Below are positions 34,035 to 46,400 of a DNA stretch of 64,000 bases, piece by piece. The first letter of the stretch is position 1. Each line of letters starts with the position of its first letter. The notes beneath the pieces were generated by a model, which saw only the letters and a list, made by a program, of their open reading frames with translations, ran no database searches and had not been told where the DNA came from. The position numbers and the translations under genes are program-made. Source of the stretch: Aphrocallistes beatrix (lineage: Eukaryota; Porifera; Hexactinellida; Sceptrulophora; Aphrocallistidae); assembly GCA_963281255.1 (NCBI GenBank), contig OY725490.1:3782001-3846000 (forward strand), read 5' to 3'.

Positions 34035-34474
34035 CTCATTTGAATAATTTGATTGAATATCATTTTCTTATATTTACAGTCCTAATCACTTACTTGTCTT
34101 TGTGTCAATTTTTGTGCACTTGAGTTAAGTAGTAATGATGCTATTCTGTGGCCTTATTCACTAAACTACTTGGACTTAAAACATATACTTAAAATAGGTA
34201 AATACTTAGTTTTGTACTTAGTATTGAGTAAAACTAAGTACAAAACAAAATATTAAATAAGGTATTTTCAATACTTAGTTTACTTAAGTTTAAGGCATAG
34301 ACTCCTTTAAGTAAGGACTGTAGGCGTTCAATCTCGGGTCCTAGAACTTGGGTCCATTGTGTATTATTGATATCTCGTAATACGCTCAAGTTAGATGGGA
34401 AATGTATTATTGTTAAATAGGAAGTCATATTCCGTTGGTTTTTCACACCTGTTTTTCACAAATTTAAGGATACA

Positions 34475-34997
34475 CCCTTACTATTAAAACTCGATTAATG
34501 TTTATATATATATATATCTGTAACGAATTGATTGAAGAAACTGCCAGGCGCAGAAAGCTGATTTTTGGCATGTGGGAGTATTTTGACTATGGCTCCACTA
34601 AGTTCTGAGCTCAGACGAAAATGTCGATTAATCATGGAATTATGACGTCATTGTCACATTTTTAAAAGTTAAGCAATACAGTTATTCGAGCATAACTCAG
34701 CCATTATAGGAGATAGAAGGCTGAAATTTTAATAGAATCTGTATATTAATATACCTCACATATGATGGAACTATCATCAAAAAATGATTACACATCACTC
34801 TGTTATGACGTCATCATTACGTATCAAAATTTTTAAAATTGACAAATTTGGTGATTTTTCGTGCGTTATCGATTATAGTATTATGACAGACGTATTTAGA
34901 GATGTTATCTCCCATATAATTAATCAATGATGACTACAGGCGCCTCCGGCGGACACAGTGTCCGCCAGCCGCGCAGCGCAAGCAAGCGAAGCGCTTG
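34475..34997 (+). mobile_element. Helitron-like non-autonomous copy
   Basis: Starts CCCTTACTATTAAAACTCG, then a short TA run and CTGTAACGAATTGATTGAAG. It follows the family through GTCGACTAATCATGG-like text, TTATGACGTCATCATTA and the hairpins, ending GCGAAGCGCTTG before T. The first hairpin is shortened (GGCGGACACAGTGTCCGCC). Confidence 0.8.
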
Positions 34998-35014
34998 TTT
35001 TGGTAACATTCTGA

Positions 35015-36340
35015 CCTGTTTTAAGCACATTTTAAAGCGTTATTAATGTATGATTTTCAAAGATAATCAAGGTAGGAATGGGTTAATTCGAAAAATTTGA
35101 ACTTTTCTAATGGAATGTTGCTACATACCTGCGTTGCTATGGAAACGTATTTATACCATTTGAGCCTATATCTTGAAAACCGTAACAGTTAGACATCCAA
35201 ATTTGACTGTATTTGATAGATAATAAGGTGTGGTCCAGGGATGTTGTCGAAGATGGTTGAACTAATACATGATCTACCTAAAATCATTAACAACGCAGAA
35301 TAGAGCTTCGGAATGTGCAAGTATTACCAGCATATATAAATATGGTGTCAAAGTACCCATATCTTATTAAAATTTAGATTAGTCATCATATGATTCCGCA
35401 ATAGATTATAGTTGTGACAAATTTAGTGATTTTGAGAGGCCTTTTAAGGGCACTTCTAAGTGTTTTTATCTACATTTTTTCATGGAATGTTGCTACATTC
35501 CAGCGTTGCTATAGAAATGTATTTTGCTCAGTTGAGGTCATATCTTGAAAACCGCAATAACTATACAATCAAATTTATAGCCAATATACTACTCCTATAA
35601 AGCCATATTATATTTTCCACATCTAGATTCAATGGTTTACGGGTTATTATACGATTTATCACTTTGGTCACATTTGGTAATTTGTCTAATAACTCGTAAA
35701 CTACCGTAAACTGGGGCGACTTTGGCCCACAATAGCAATTTTAATAAAATAAACTCAAACTTAGAAATATTTCGGTTTAAATACCTTTGGATATATTGAG
35801 AGTTTCGTTCAACATATTATCAATGTGATTAAATTGATTCATTAAGTTTGAGTATATTTTATTAAAATTGCTATTGTGGGACAAAGTCGCCCTAGTTTAT
35901 GGTATTGAATTTAGACGTGGAAATTATATTATGGTTTTATAGGAAGTAGTGTATTAGCTATCAATTAAGATCAAATTAGAATGCACAGTTATTGCGGTTT
36001 TCAAGATATGACCTCAACTGAGCAAAATACATTCCCATAGCAACGCTGGAATGTAGCAACATTCCATGAAAAAATGTAAATAAAAACACTTAGAAGTGCA
36101 CTTAAAAGGCCACTAAAATCACAAAATTTACCCCAAATATAACCTATTGCGCGCAATCATATGTTGACTAATCTAAATTTTAACAACGGATATGAGTACT
36201 TTGACACCATATTTATATATGCTGATAATACATTCCGAACCTCTATTGAGCTTGGTTAATGATTTAAGGCGGCTCATGTATTAGTTCAACCATCTTCCAC
36301 CGCATCCCTGGTCCATTTTTGAGATTTAGATGACAGGCCT
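35015..36340. mobile_element. 1-kb palindromic repeat, copy B, with an extra arm piece
   Basis: 35222-36340 is a palindrome of the same family as copy A: CCAGGGATG, GATGGTTGAACTAATACATG, ATGGTGTCAAAGTACCCATA and the return arm. Just before it, 35015-35215 is a separate piece of an arm (GACCTGTTTTAAGCACATTT to TTTGATAGATAATAA). A mariner-type MITE (35704-35902) has inserted at the centre. Confidence 0.75.
35704..35902. mobile_element. Tc1/mariner-type MITE
   Basis: CCGTAAACTGGGGCGACTTTG at left and GTCGCCCTAGTTTATGG at right, flanked by TA. Without it the centre of palindrome B would read ACTCGTAAACTATTGAATTTAG, as in the other copies. The arms extend about 80 bp (AATTTTAATAAAAT and partner). 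Confidence 0.85.
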
Positions 36341-36369
36341 TTTATACAGAGGGATATGCATAAAGATAC

Positions 36370-36780
36370 CCCAATTTACCTCCACCTTTATCATACAGTC
36401 GCCAGTCAGAGATCCCACCAAAGCGCCGGGATACCAAGCAGGGGTTTATCTAGGTGCTTAGCCGGCACTTATAGGTGCCAGCCTGGTATCGTCCTAGGTG
36501 CTTGCAGTGTGATTCGATTTTGGTGTTGAGTTACTACCACCCATGGAATTACAAGATAAACCACTGTTTGGGTGCCATATAACTTTAATCACCTTCAAAA
36601 AAAGTGCCGGACTGGGAAATCCTAGATAAACCCATGATACCAAGTGAGTATAGTCTTGCTCAATCATTGATCAAATAAGTCCCACTATGCAAAACGATAC
36701 TCACTTGGTATCCTAGCGCTTTTTGGGATCTCTGGCTGGCGACTGCATGATAAAGGTGGAGGCAAATGGGGTACCTTTAT
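36370..36780. mobile_element. Inverted-repeat MITE carrying a nested hAT MITE
   Basis: TAAAGATACCCCAATTTACC and CTCCACCTTTATCATACAG pair with CTGCATGATAAAGGTGGAG and GGGGTACCTTTA. The next arm segment (CGCCAGTCAGAGATCCCACC) also pairs. The left arm is split at 36439-36636 by a second element. Confidence 0.8.
36439..36636. mobile_element. hAT-type MITE with exact 8-bp duplication
   Basis: CAGGGGTTTATCTAGG at left and CCTAGATAAACCCATG at right, flanked by ATACCAAG at 36431-36438 and 36637-36644. It lies inside the left arm of the 36370-36780 element, which dates it as younger. Confidence 0.92.
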
Positions 36781-36943
36781 GATATTTTTGTACATGATAG
36801 AATAATTAACGAGTCATTATCTCAAGATCATAAAGGTTCTACCATAGAAAGGTGTTGTGATGCTTAATGAACAATTCATTTCAAGTAACCTATTCTCTAT
36901 CTCTTCTCTTTTTTAAGTAATGCCATTTTTAACACCTCAGGTG

Positions 36944-38038
36944 TAGGGTTGCAAAATTCCCGGGAATTTTCAAATGTGGAAACTTTCCAGGAAAGTTTCC
37001 GGGAATTTATGGGAAGACCTGGAAATTTCTGCATAGTGTTTAAATAAATCTGATTGTTTCCGAGGCATATCTCTGAGGAAAATAAATTGAATTCAATTAA
37101 AACCTTTCTTTATTTGCCTCGAAATACTCAAAAAATAAAGGAAAAATGTTAAAAAAATGTAAATTATACAACCAGTGCCGAACTGATTCAAGATAGATCA
37201 ATAATACATAAATGTAATACAAAATCGAATACTAGTTGTAAGTATAAGTTATCCGATTCTTCTATATAAGTATAACAATCGGGAAACCTATCAAATAGTC
37301 TAACAATACGTTTCTGACTAGTTATCAAGTTAAAACTGATATAAGATAAACAGAAGTTTATAGCTTATAATAATATATTGGTTACAGCTCTAGTCAATAA
37401 ATATCTGACAAATTTTAACCGAGTTTTATTTAACCTCATTGAAATGAAAAGTATATTGGCTATAATTGTTCTGAATCTTGTGATTCTCGTGAATGACATT
37501 ACAATTCAAAATATTGAATACAAAAATTGTGGCTGGTTGGAAAATCGTATACCGAGATGCAAATTAGATGGACTTTTCATATCTACTTGCCCATAGCATT
37601 CTATACTCTAAGGCAATGGTGCTGATTGGTGGACTTTTGGACTAGAGATTGGTTAGATCAGTTAGTTTACTTGTATATCAAAATTATAATACAACTTTAA
37701 ATTTACTGTAACTACCCATATTTAGAAATAATTAATAACCTACTTCCCTTCAATAAAATCATGAATGTCTGGAGATAATTTTATATATAGTCTATAGAAT
37801 GCTATAACTTGCCAAATGTAATGTTAATGGTGTAGCCAAGACAGGTCTATTGACAAATACAAACAAACAAACAAAATAATGCATTTTAGAACTGGGCCAC
37901 TATACAATATTATAGTCGGCACAGTAAAATCTTTGAATATTTCTCAGTATTAAAGAAAAACTAAAATTCCCGAAAATTTCCAGGTCTTATAAATTCCCGG
38001 GAATATTCCCGGAAAGTTTTCCACCCTTTACAACCCTA
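36944..38038. mobile_element. hAT-type element, 1.1 kb, with exact 8-bp duplication
   Basis: TAGGGTTGCAAAATTCCCGG at left and CCACCCTTTACAACCCTA at right, flanked by CTCAGGTG at 36936-36943 and 38039-38046. Both ends carry TTCCCGGGAA and GGAAAGTTT repeats. The only frame of note is a 72-codon one at 37378-37596 with a hydrophobic stretch (SILAIIVLNLVILV) and no transposase motif. It appears non-autonomous. Confidence 0.88.
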
Positions 38039-38046
38039 CTCAGGTG

Positions 38047-38920
38047 TGAAAAATTCCCGGCCCAGATGCTAAAATGCACATATAATTTCAATTTAATTAA
38101 GTGACATTTTTATAATTTCAAATTGCTTTCATTTTTTAGGATATTATCCTAGTAAAAACTTGGAGGATTCTAGTCCTAGTATTTGGCCCCCCCCCCAGAT
38201 TTATCAGCCACACGACTCCACAGATAAAGATTTAGAAAAGGTGTAAACTATTTTCTATCTTGTAGAAGTGTGAAAAATTCGTTTTGATATTTCCAGCATT
38301 TTATGGGTTCGGACCACTTTTGATCATAGAATGTGGTCACATTCGTGTGTTGTCAAGGAAGTTTTTTTTCAGAACACCTTCAATATACACCCTTAAAAAT
38401 TCAATTTTTACCCGAGTACAAATATTCGGGTTAAAAGCCGATAATTACCATACATTGGCAATTTTAGTCCAAAACAACAATTTTTGTTTTTTGCCCAAAA
38501 TTGCAAATGTATGTCTTCAAAATAATGAATATGATTATAAAAACTCATTAGAATCTTCATTTGGGAAAATCGGACAAATTAATTAATTTGCCCGAATTGA
38601 TCGGACAGAAAGGAATAAAAGGCCATATTTTATTTAGTAAATGCAGTGGATATGGTCTGTTTACCGAAGTTTTTCCAGTTCAGGAACGTATTTTACATTA
38701 GAAAAACATCACTCATGACCTACTTAATATTAAGTAGGCCATGGTTAAGTTAAACCAACATTAATTTGATAATCCCCAATTTCTACATTCAAAACAATTG
38801 ATTCTTACATTTGAAAACAATCTGCATTGGCCTTAGTTAGATCAAGTTAAAATGGTACTCTGCAATCGAATTTAGCAGTCTCCAAGATCGACTTTTTAAA
38901 GACCACCATCCTAGTAATAC
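38047..38920. other. Stretch without recognised gene or element
   Basis: AT-rich sequence with a C(11) run near 38190 and a 100-codon frame at 38284-38586 that has no recognisable motif. ACTTAATATTAAGTAGGCC near 38720 is a short palindrome. I see nothing I can support as a gene. Confidence 0.5.
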
Positions 38921-38924
38921 AAAC

Positions 38925-39990
38925 CTTGTCCATAGCCTACTCTAATAATGCCTCACAGTAGACTGAAAATCATGGACTAGGGATGAAGTAATAACCGAAT
39001 GGATTAATACACGATTAGTCTAAAGTCGTTAACCATGCAGAATAGGCATTAAGAATGTATTACGAGCATATATAAACATGGCATCAAAGTACATATATCC
39101 GTTGGAAAAATTTCGATTAGTCATCATCTCATTGCGCAACAGGTCATTCTAAGGACAATTTTAGCGATTTTCTAAGCTGTTTTAACCCTATTTCTAAATG
39201 CTATTAAGGTGTGATTTTTGTGTAGAACCAAGATTGGTATAAGGTGATTTGAAAAATTTAGAATTTTTCAATGGAATGTTGTTACATTCCTACGTTGCTA
39301 TGGTCAAGCATTTTGATCAGTTTGGGCCATTTCATGCAAACTGTAATGATTAGAGCTCCAAATTTGATTGTGTTTGATAGGCAATGGACTACTTCCTATT
39401 AGGTGATAATACACTTGAACTTCTAAATTCAACGAGTTTTGAGTTATGGGTTGATTTTAAGAATGTGACCAAAACACTAAATTGTCGCATAACTCTGTAG
39501 TCTGTGAATTTAGAAGTAAAATTTGTATTATTACCTAATAGGAAGTAACCAATTGCCTATCAAATACGATCAAATTTGAAGACCTAGTTCTTACAGTTTG
39601 CAGGATATGGCTTAAACTGATCAAAATGCTTTACCATAGCAACGCAGGAATGTAACAACATTCCATTGAAAAATTCTAAATTTTTCAGATCAACTCGTAC
39701 TAATCTTAGTTCTAAGCAAAAATTATACCTTAATGACATTTAGAAGTAGGCTTAAAACAGCTTTAAAAATTGCCAAAATCCTCCATATAATGACCTGTTG
39801 CGCAATGATATGATGATTAATCGAAATTTTGACAACAGATATATGTACTTTGATACCATGTTTATATATGCTGGTAATACATTCTTAATGCCTATCATAC
39901 ATGATTAACGATTTTAGGCTAATCGTGTATTAATCCATTCGGCTATTACCGCATCCTTGGTTATTTACTGTGAGGCATTATTAGAGTAGG
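38925..39990. mobile_element. 1-kb palindromic repeat, copy C
   Basis: CATAGCCTACTCTAATAATG pairs with CATTATTAGAGTAGGCTATG at the outer ends, GTATTACGAGCATATATAAAC pairs near 39860, and GGAATGTTGTTACATTCC occurs in both arms. The centre is near 39455. The arms are about 530 bp with scattered differences. No coding frame. Confidence 0.8.
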
Positions 39991-40106
39991 CTATGCCTTG
40001 TCTTTATTGAACTTCTACAAATGCATAGCAAAAACCAAGTCGTGATTATCATTTTTTGAAACCTGAAATGAATGACTAGAATTCCATCCTCATCTATTAA
40101 TTAATA

Positions 40107-40937
40107 CAAGCGCGATTCGCTTGCTTGCGCTGCACGGCTGGCGGACACTGTGTCCGCCGGAGAAGCCCTTCGGGCGCCTGTGGGCACATTGAAATTATAA
40201 GGGAGATAACATCTCTAAATACGTCTGTCCTACTGTTATAATCGATTTCGCACGGAAAATCATAAATTTTGATGCGTAATGATGACGTCATAACAGAGTG
40301 ATGAGCCATCATTTTTTGATGATAGTTGCATCATATGTGAGGTATATTAATATTCACATTCTATTAAAATCTCAGCCTTCTATTACCTAAAATGACTGAG
40401 TTAGAGTCGAAAAACTGAAATTTCTAATAATAAAAAAGGTGACAATGACGTCATAGTTCCATGATGAGTCGACATTTTCGTCTGAGCTCAGAACTTAGTG
40501 GAGCCATAGCCATGTATATAATGGAACCTCCGTAATCCGACATTTCTCTAAACCGACATTATTTCTGTTCACGGATCGTTTTTCTATAGAAAACAACCTC
40601 TATAATCCGACACCTCGCTATTCCGGAATCCGACAATTTAATGATTTTCCAGTAATGCAAATTCGACCTGTATAATCCGGCAATTTTTTCGTCTATCAAA
40701 TAATGTCGGATTATAGGTTATTTTACCTCTTTGATCAGACAAATTATTCGTCTGTCAAATATTGTCGGATTGTGGAGGTTATTTTACCTCTATAATCCGA
40801 CATTTTGTTGATTTTCCACAAATGCCGGATTATGGAGGTTATTCGATAATCCGACAATTTTTTTCGTCTCCCATTGAATGTCGGATTATGGAGGTTCCAC
40901 TGTATACACATTAATCGAGTTTTAATAGTAAGGATAT
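40107..40937 (-). mobile_element. Helitron-like copy with an inserted pogo-like MITE
   Basis: The hairpin end (ACAAGCGCGATTCGCTTGC, GGCGGACACTGTGTCCGCC) is at the left, the family body runs to GAGCCATAGCCATG, and the end motif ATTAATCGAGTTTTAATAGTAAGGA is at the right. 40521-40902 is a separate insertion. Confidence 0.75.
40521..40902. mobile_element. pogo-like MITE
   Basis: ATGGAACCTCCGTAATCCGAC at left and GTCGGATTATGGAGGTTCCAC at right, TA on both sides. The interior alternates TATAATCCGACA and TTTTTTCGTCT repeats. Confidence 0.8.
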
Positions 40938-41998
40938 GCAAATGTAATATTTTAAAAATAAAATTGACTACAACTCGTAAAGTAGCAACTGAGAATGAAA
41001 CCCGTGTGTTTAGTTGTATTTGTAATAGTCTGTCAACTTGAAATTGGGAAGATGAATAGTTTCCTTAAATTATTTGTATGTTTTCTACGGGCTCTATTCT
41101 CTTTGTATTTGTTGTTTTTATTTGCTTCCCCTCAAATTTTGAAAAAAATTGACAGAACCAAATATATTGTAATTTAGTTTTTATTTCATTCTAGGATGTC
41201 TAAATAATCCGATAATCAGATATTTTGTCAATCCGATGATTGTTTATGTACTTGTAGCAGGTTAAATCTGGCCTTTCTCAATCAAAATCCATTGATTTAA
41301 ATTTTAAAAATTTTCAATTGGCGCACATCCGTATGATTACCCTAACTCAAAAAATATTTACATTTTAATCGCAAACATAATGTAAAAAACACGCTAAATC
41401 CTCTGATTAAGCTAGTAGCGAAGCCCGAATTTCAAATAAAAGAAAAGTTTAAAACCTGAAAATTATTTTGTCCCAAAAATTCCTGAGTAAATGGCTCGAC
41501 AAAATATTTTTCAACATAAAAAATTATTAAAGTTAAAATTGAACAAAATAGCTTCGCTACTAGCTCAACCATTCGCTAATAATGATATTTGAACAGTAAA
41601 ATCAACTTGATCCTAGTCAATAGTTAGTTATGACGAACGGCACAACCACGGATATTGTATAGGATTTAGACTTTAAGTGACTATAACTTCATATTTATTC
41701 CTAGTTCGCAACTCATATTATGCATTAATTCTTGTACTAACTAGTACTATCCATTAACAGTATAACAATGGCTGAGTTAAGACTTTGATTTTTTGGGGTT
41801 TTGTCTCCTTATAACTAATGGTAGTCATATGACAACTAAAAATATTCCTTTGTGGTGCTGAGTTTTCAGATTCCATAACATCCAACCTAGATATTTTTCT
41901 TAAATAATCTTAATATCAACAAGCGCGCTGCATTTTACTATATAAGATACTAGTTTTTTGAACATTTCCTCATTTTTCTCATCGAATCTTCAAGTTTG

Positions 41999-42985
41999 AA
42001 TTCACTTTTCGCAGTATTATGAACGAACAAGAACAGCGCAAAAATATTAAAATATTATTGACTCAGGAATTACTAACTGTATGGAGTATCTCGGAGAACT
42101 CGAATTCCAAAAAGCACTGTACTAAATATTTGGTCGTGGATCGTATATCGCACGGTTTCGAAATTGAAGGATGGTCAAACCGTGAATAGGAAGATGGCTC
42201 TGGAAAAAAGTGTCAAATCAAAGGCAATGATGCTAGATCACTTTGGCTATTAAGAATCCGAAGTTATCTGTGAGGAAATTGACTTCAGAATTTAACAAAA
42301 TACGGTGTCTATCATTCTCACATGAAGCTGTAAGGAAAGAAATGAAGCGGCGCGGCTTTACCCGAAAGGTTGCTCAGAAAATTCCGATGCTTAGACAATC
42401 CCATAAAGCTTATCGTGTTCAGTGGGCTAAGGAGAACAAGAAAACCGATTGGGAAAAAGTAGTATTTAGCGATGAGATGTCTATTTGGCTAGCTGGTGGT
42501 AGGATATGTCTCTGGTGTAAGGGAGATTCGAAAGCAGTAAAACCAAATACAAAACACTCACCTAAATTGCATTTTTGGGGAGCGTTTTCAGCTCGTGGAG
42601 CATTTCCTATTAAGATTTTCCCAGAAAATCTTACCGGACAGCTCTATTGTGACATTCTACATGAATGTCTAGTGGAACAAGTGTTTTGTATCCAGATGGG
42701 TGGATTTTCCAAGAGGACAACGACCCAAAACACACATCCAAAGTCGCCAAAGGATTCATGCAAGATAGGGGTATGTATATGTAGGATGGATTGGCCTGCT
42801 TGTAGTCCGGATATGAATCCAATTGAAAATATTTGGTCGTGGATCAAGAGAAAAATCGATCTCAAGTCACCACGGAATTTGATAGAGCTCGCTGAGGTGT
42901 TGAATGACACATGGAATTCCTTAGAACCGGAGTTTTAGAACCATTTTGGACATCAATGCACAAAAGAGTCAAACTAGTAATATCA
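41999..42985 (+). pseudogene. Decayed Tc1-type transposase
   Basis: The clear part (42243-42938) reads NPKLSVRKLTSEF, then HEAVRKEMKRRGFTRK, WEKVVFSDEMSIWLAGG, HFWGAFSARGAFPIKIFPEN and DWPACSPDMNPIENIWSWIK, the order expected for a Tc1-type DDE transposase. The middle catalytic block (QEDNDPKHTSKVAKGF) is present near 42711-42760 but in another frame, and the N-terminal helix region near 42020-42240 is split by stops. It resembles the 22421-23778 transposase in layout and likely belongs to a related subgroup. I could not find its terminal inverted repeats. From 41000 to 41990 nothing else is supported. Confidence 0.85.
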
Positions 42986-43490
42986 AGTGGTGGAATAAGA
43001 TAAATTATTAAATACAATAAATTCTTTAGTGTTAGGGCATTCTATTAAAACCTGTAGAATTAAAATAGAATAAGAGTTAGAAGGTTAGGGAAGAGAAATA
43101 TTTTCCCAATAATTTCAAGTTGACAGACTATTATTCGAATACTCAGTGGACTCGTATTTCATATCAAAGCCATATTTCTACAGTTATAAATTCTTATTAA
43201 AAAAGGCTGTATGTAGACTGCAAGTCTACAACGCTTTTACAACATTTCTTATTGAATTAATGAATATCTATACCCATTTTTTTGTCTACATCCTATATCG
43301 CGGCATGTCGCGTCATTCGATCGATTTCCTTTTTGAAAGATCATCGAGTTTGAATTATGAATTTTGATGGTGTAATACACGCTAAATATAGTTTCAATAC
43401 GTAAATCAAGATATCAATGACACAACTCTTCCTATAGCACACACCTGCTAATTATAATTTAGTATCTATAAATTGGATGAACGCAACCAC

Positions 43491-46400
43491 ATGGCATTCT
43501 CACGCACTACATTTCTTTCAACGCGTACATATAAACTACTCACTAAATCTCCTTTCTATTTCCATTTCACTTCTTACAACACAAACATGACTTTGAGCCC
43601 CAATCACCCACTCATGTCCCCCACCCTCTCACACGTGCCTGCTAACGCGATGTCGCTCCCTTTCCTCAGTCACCGCGGCGCCAGCACAGACGCGCTCTTC
43701 ACCGCCTCAGGCATTCCCAGACTCCCCGTTCCGCCTTTGGATCAGACGCTGGACAAGTATCTACAGATATTGCGTCCACTAATCTCTGCAGACGACTACG
43801 AGCGCACTGAGAGAGTGGTGGAGGTGTTCAGAAGGAGAGAAGGGCCGGTGCTGCAGACTGCCCTACAAGAGAGAGCTAGAACTAGGGACAGCTGGCTGCA
43901 GCAATGGTGGCTAGAGTGCGCATACCTCGGATTCAGACTGCCGGTCGTAGTACACTCCTCTCCCGGCATTGCTGCTCTCAAGCAGGAGTTCTCTACTCAG
44001 AACCAGATGCTCTCCTTCTCTGCGAAGGTGGTGTGCTCAGCTGTTGAGTTCTACCTGGATGTGCTGGAGGGACGATTGCCACCTGACACAATGGGTTCAG
44101 TTTCTCTTGACATGAGCCAATATTCTAACATTCTCGCTACAACACGTATACCCTGTAAAAATATTGACACTCAGCGAAGAAGCAGCCGAGGAGAGAGCAA
44201 GCATATTATTGTACTTCATCAAGGCCGCTTCTTCAAAGTACCGGTTTTCTCTCGTGAAGGAGTGCCGGCTTCTCGTGAGGCTATCAGCTATCAACTGGAA
44301 CAGGTGAGTAAAGCCTTCGATAGATCCAGGTGGTGGCTCATTCACTCAGGCCACATATCCGTCTCATGTAGAATCTATTGATTCCTATAGGTTCATAATT
44401 TCTTTAGGAATAAATTAAGTGCATTTTTTAAAAAAAGCGCTTAAAACAAAATCTCAGCGAATGTTGTTTTTAATGTAAGAGTTTAATTGCCCTCCTCACT
44501 CCCTGTAGGTGTTGCTACAGAGCAATGTTCCGGCTGAGCATAAAGTGGGAATAGTAACTAGCCTACACAGAGACAAACTGGTGTCTGTGAGGGAGGAGTT
44601 GCTCTCCTCTACGACTAACAAGCAAACACTGGATCAGATAGAGACTGCCATTTTTACTCTATGCATAGACAACCCCACCCCTCCTATCCCCGCATCAGAA
44701 CTCTCTCCCCTAGCGGACTCCATAGACACCACCTCGGCAAGGATTTCACTGCATGGAAACGGAAGTGGACTGCATTCTGGAAACAGGTGGTTTGATTCTG
44801 GTGTGCAACTGCTCATCGGGAAAGATGGGTACTACGGAATGAGCTATGAGCATTCCAATGCCGACGCTCCTCCTGTCATTAAACTGTTTGAAAGTACTAT
44901 CACAGGTTCTCAGGATCCGAGTGAGGTAGTTATTTAACTTATTTTCATTGTATGACGTGATTTCTAACTAGATTGAATTCAGGGTTGGCAGGTTTTGTCC
45001 ATGTGGTAAAAACCATAGTGGTAAAAACCGTCCTGTCCAAAACCTCCTGACTGGACAAAACTGGTCAAAACCTAATTATAATACTAATGCATGTTACTTC
45101 TTACTTGTATATTTTAATAAGATGTATATAAATATGCTGAATACATAATTGAATCAATGGGCCTTCCTCCTTGTGTCATTTCAAATTGGTCAATTCAAAT
45201 AAGATAAACAATCTGCACGATAGTATTCAATTTAAATAATATCACAAATGCTTTCGATAATTATACCCCTTTGAAAGAGCATATGTACGTATACTTTATT
45301 AGAATTTAATTGGTTGAACCACACATTTTATCACTTACTGTTTCATTGTATATGTAGTCAATAGTATATTACCAACTCAAAATAAGATATCTCAACAAGT
45401 TTTATACGTTTTCAGTTTCTTATTATTCAAGGATATAGTATTGACCAGTATTGACCGGTTTTGACCAGTTTTGACCGGTAAAAACCGGGTTTTTCCCACT
45501 TGGGTTTTGTCCTTGGGTTTGAATTCTAAATCTACAACCAGTGGTTGTATAAAGCATTTAAAAATTATTGCTGGTACCCCTCCTCCCTCCCCCCAATAAA
45601 TTAATATACAAGCAACCGACAATACATCTTCATCCGATTCTGTAATTTTTTTTCTACCAGAATTCTACATGTATACACTAAATCTCTATCCAACATTCAG
45701 TCTACTTTTGTTAGTTTGTCCACGACAAGTATGCCTATTATCCGAAATTCATACTAACCGAATCTATCCAGGGGCGGCATACCCGGTTCGGCAGGTGCGG
45801 CGAGCGCCGTACCACTTTTCAGAGCGATCCGGCGTTGCCGCACATTGATTAATTATATTATAGATAACATCTCTAGATACGTCTGTCTTACTGTTGAAAT
45901 TTATAATTATAAAAGGCGAAAATGACGTCATAATTCCATGATGAGTCGACATTTTCGTCTGAGGTCATAACTTAGTGGAGCCATACCCAAAATACTAAAA
46001 AATCAGCTTTATGTGGTCTGGCAGTTTCTTCAATGTAACGAATTGATTGAAGAAACTGCCAGGCACAGAAAGCTGATTTTTTGCATGTGGGAGTCTTTTG
46101 GCTATGGCTCCACTAAGTTCTGCCCTCAGACCAAAATGTCAACTCACCATGGAATTATGACGTCAGTGTCACCTTTTATAATTAGAAATTTCAGTTTTTC
46201 GACTATAACTCAGCCATTTTAGATGATAGAATGTTTATATTAATATATCGCAAATATGGTACACTCATCACTCTGTTATGACGTCATCATTATGCATCCA
46301 AAATTTAAAAATTATCAAATTTTGTGATTTTCGAGTGATATCGATTATGACTGTAAGCAGACGCATTTAAAGATGTTATCCACCTTGTAATTAATCAATC

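Noticed and set aside
37378-37596. Possible small membrane protein gene
   Set aside because: It lies wholly inside a hAT-type element with intact target duplications, has 72 codons, and shows no relative.
38284-38586. 100-codon frame
   Set aside because: No motif, AT-rich composition, and no splice or start context that supports a gene.
42631-42910. Minus-strand frames opposite the second Tc1 transposase
   Set aside because: Antisense shadows of a recognised coding region.
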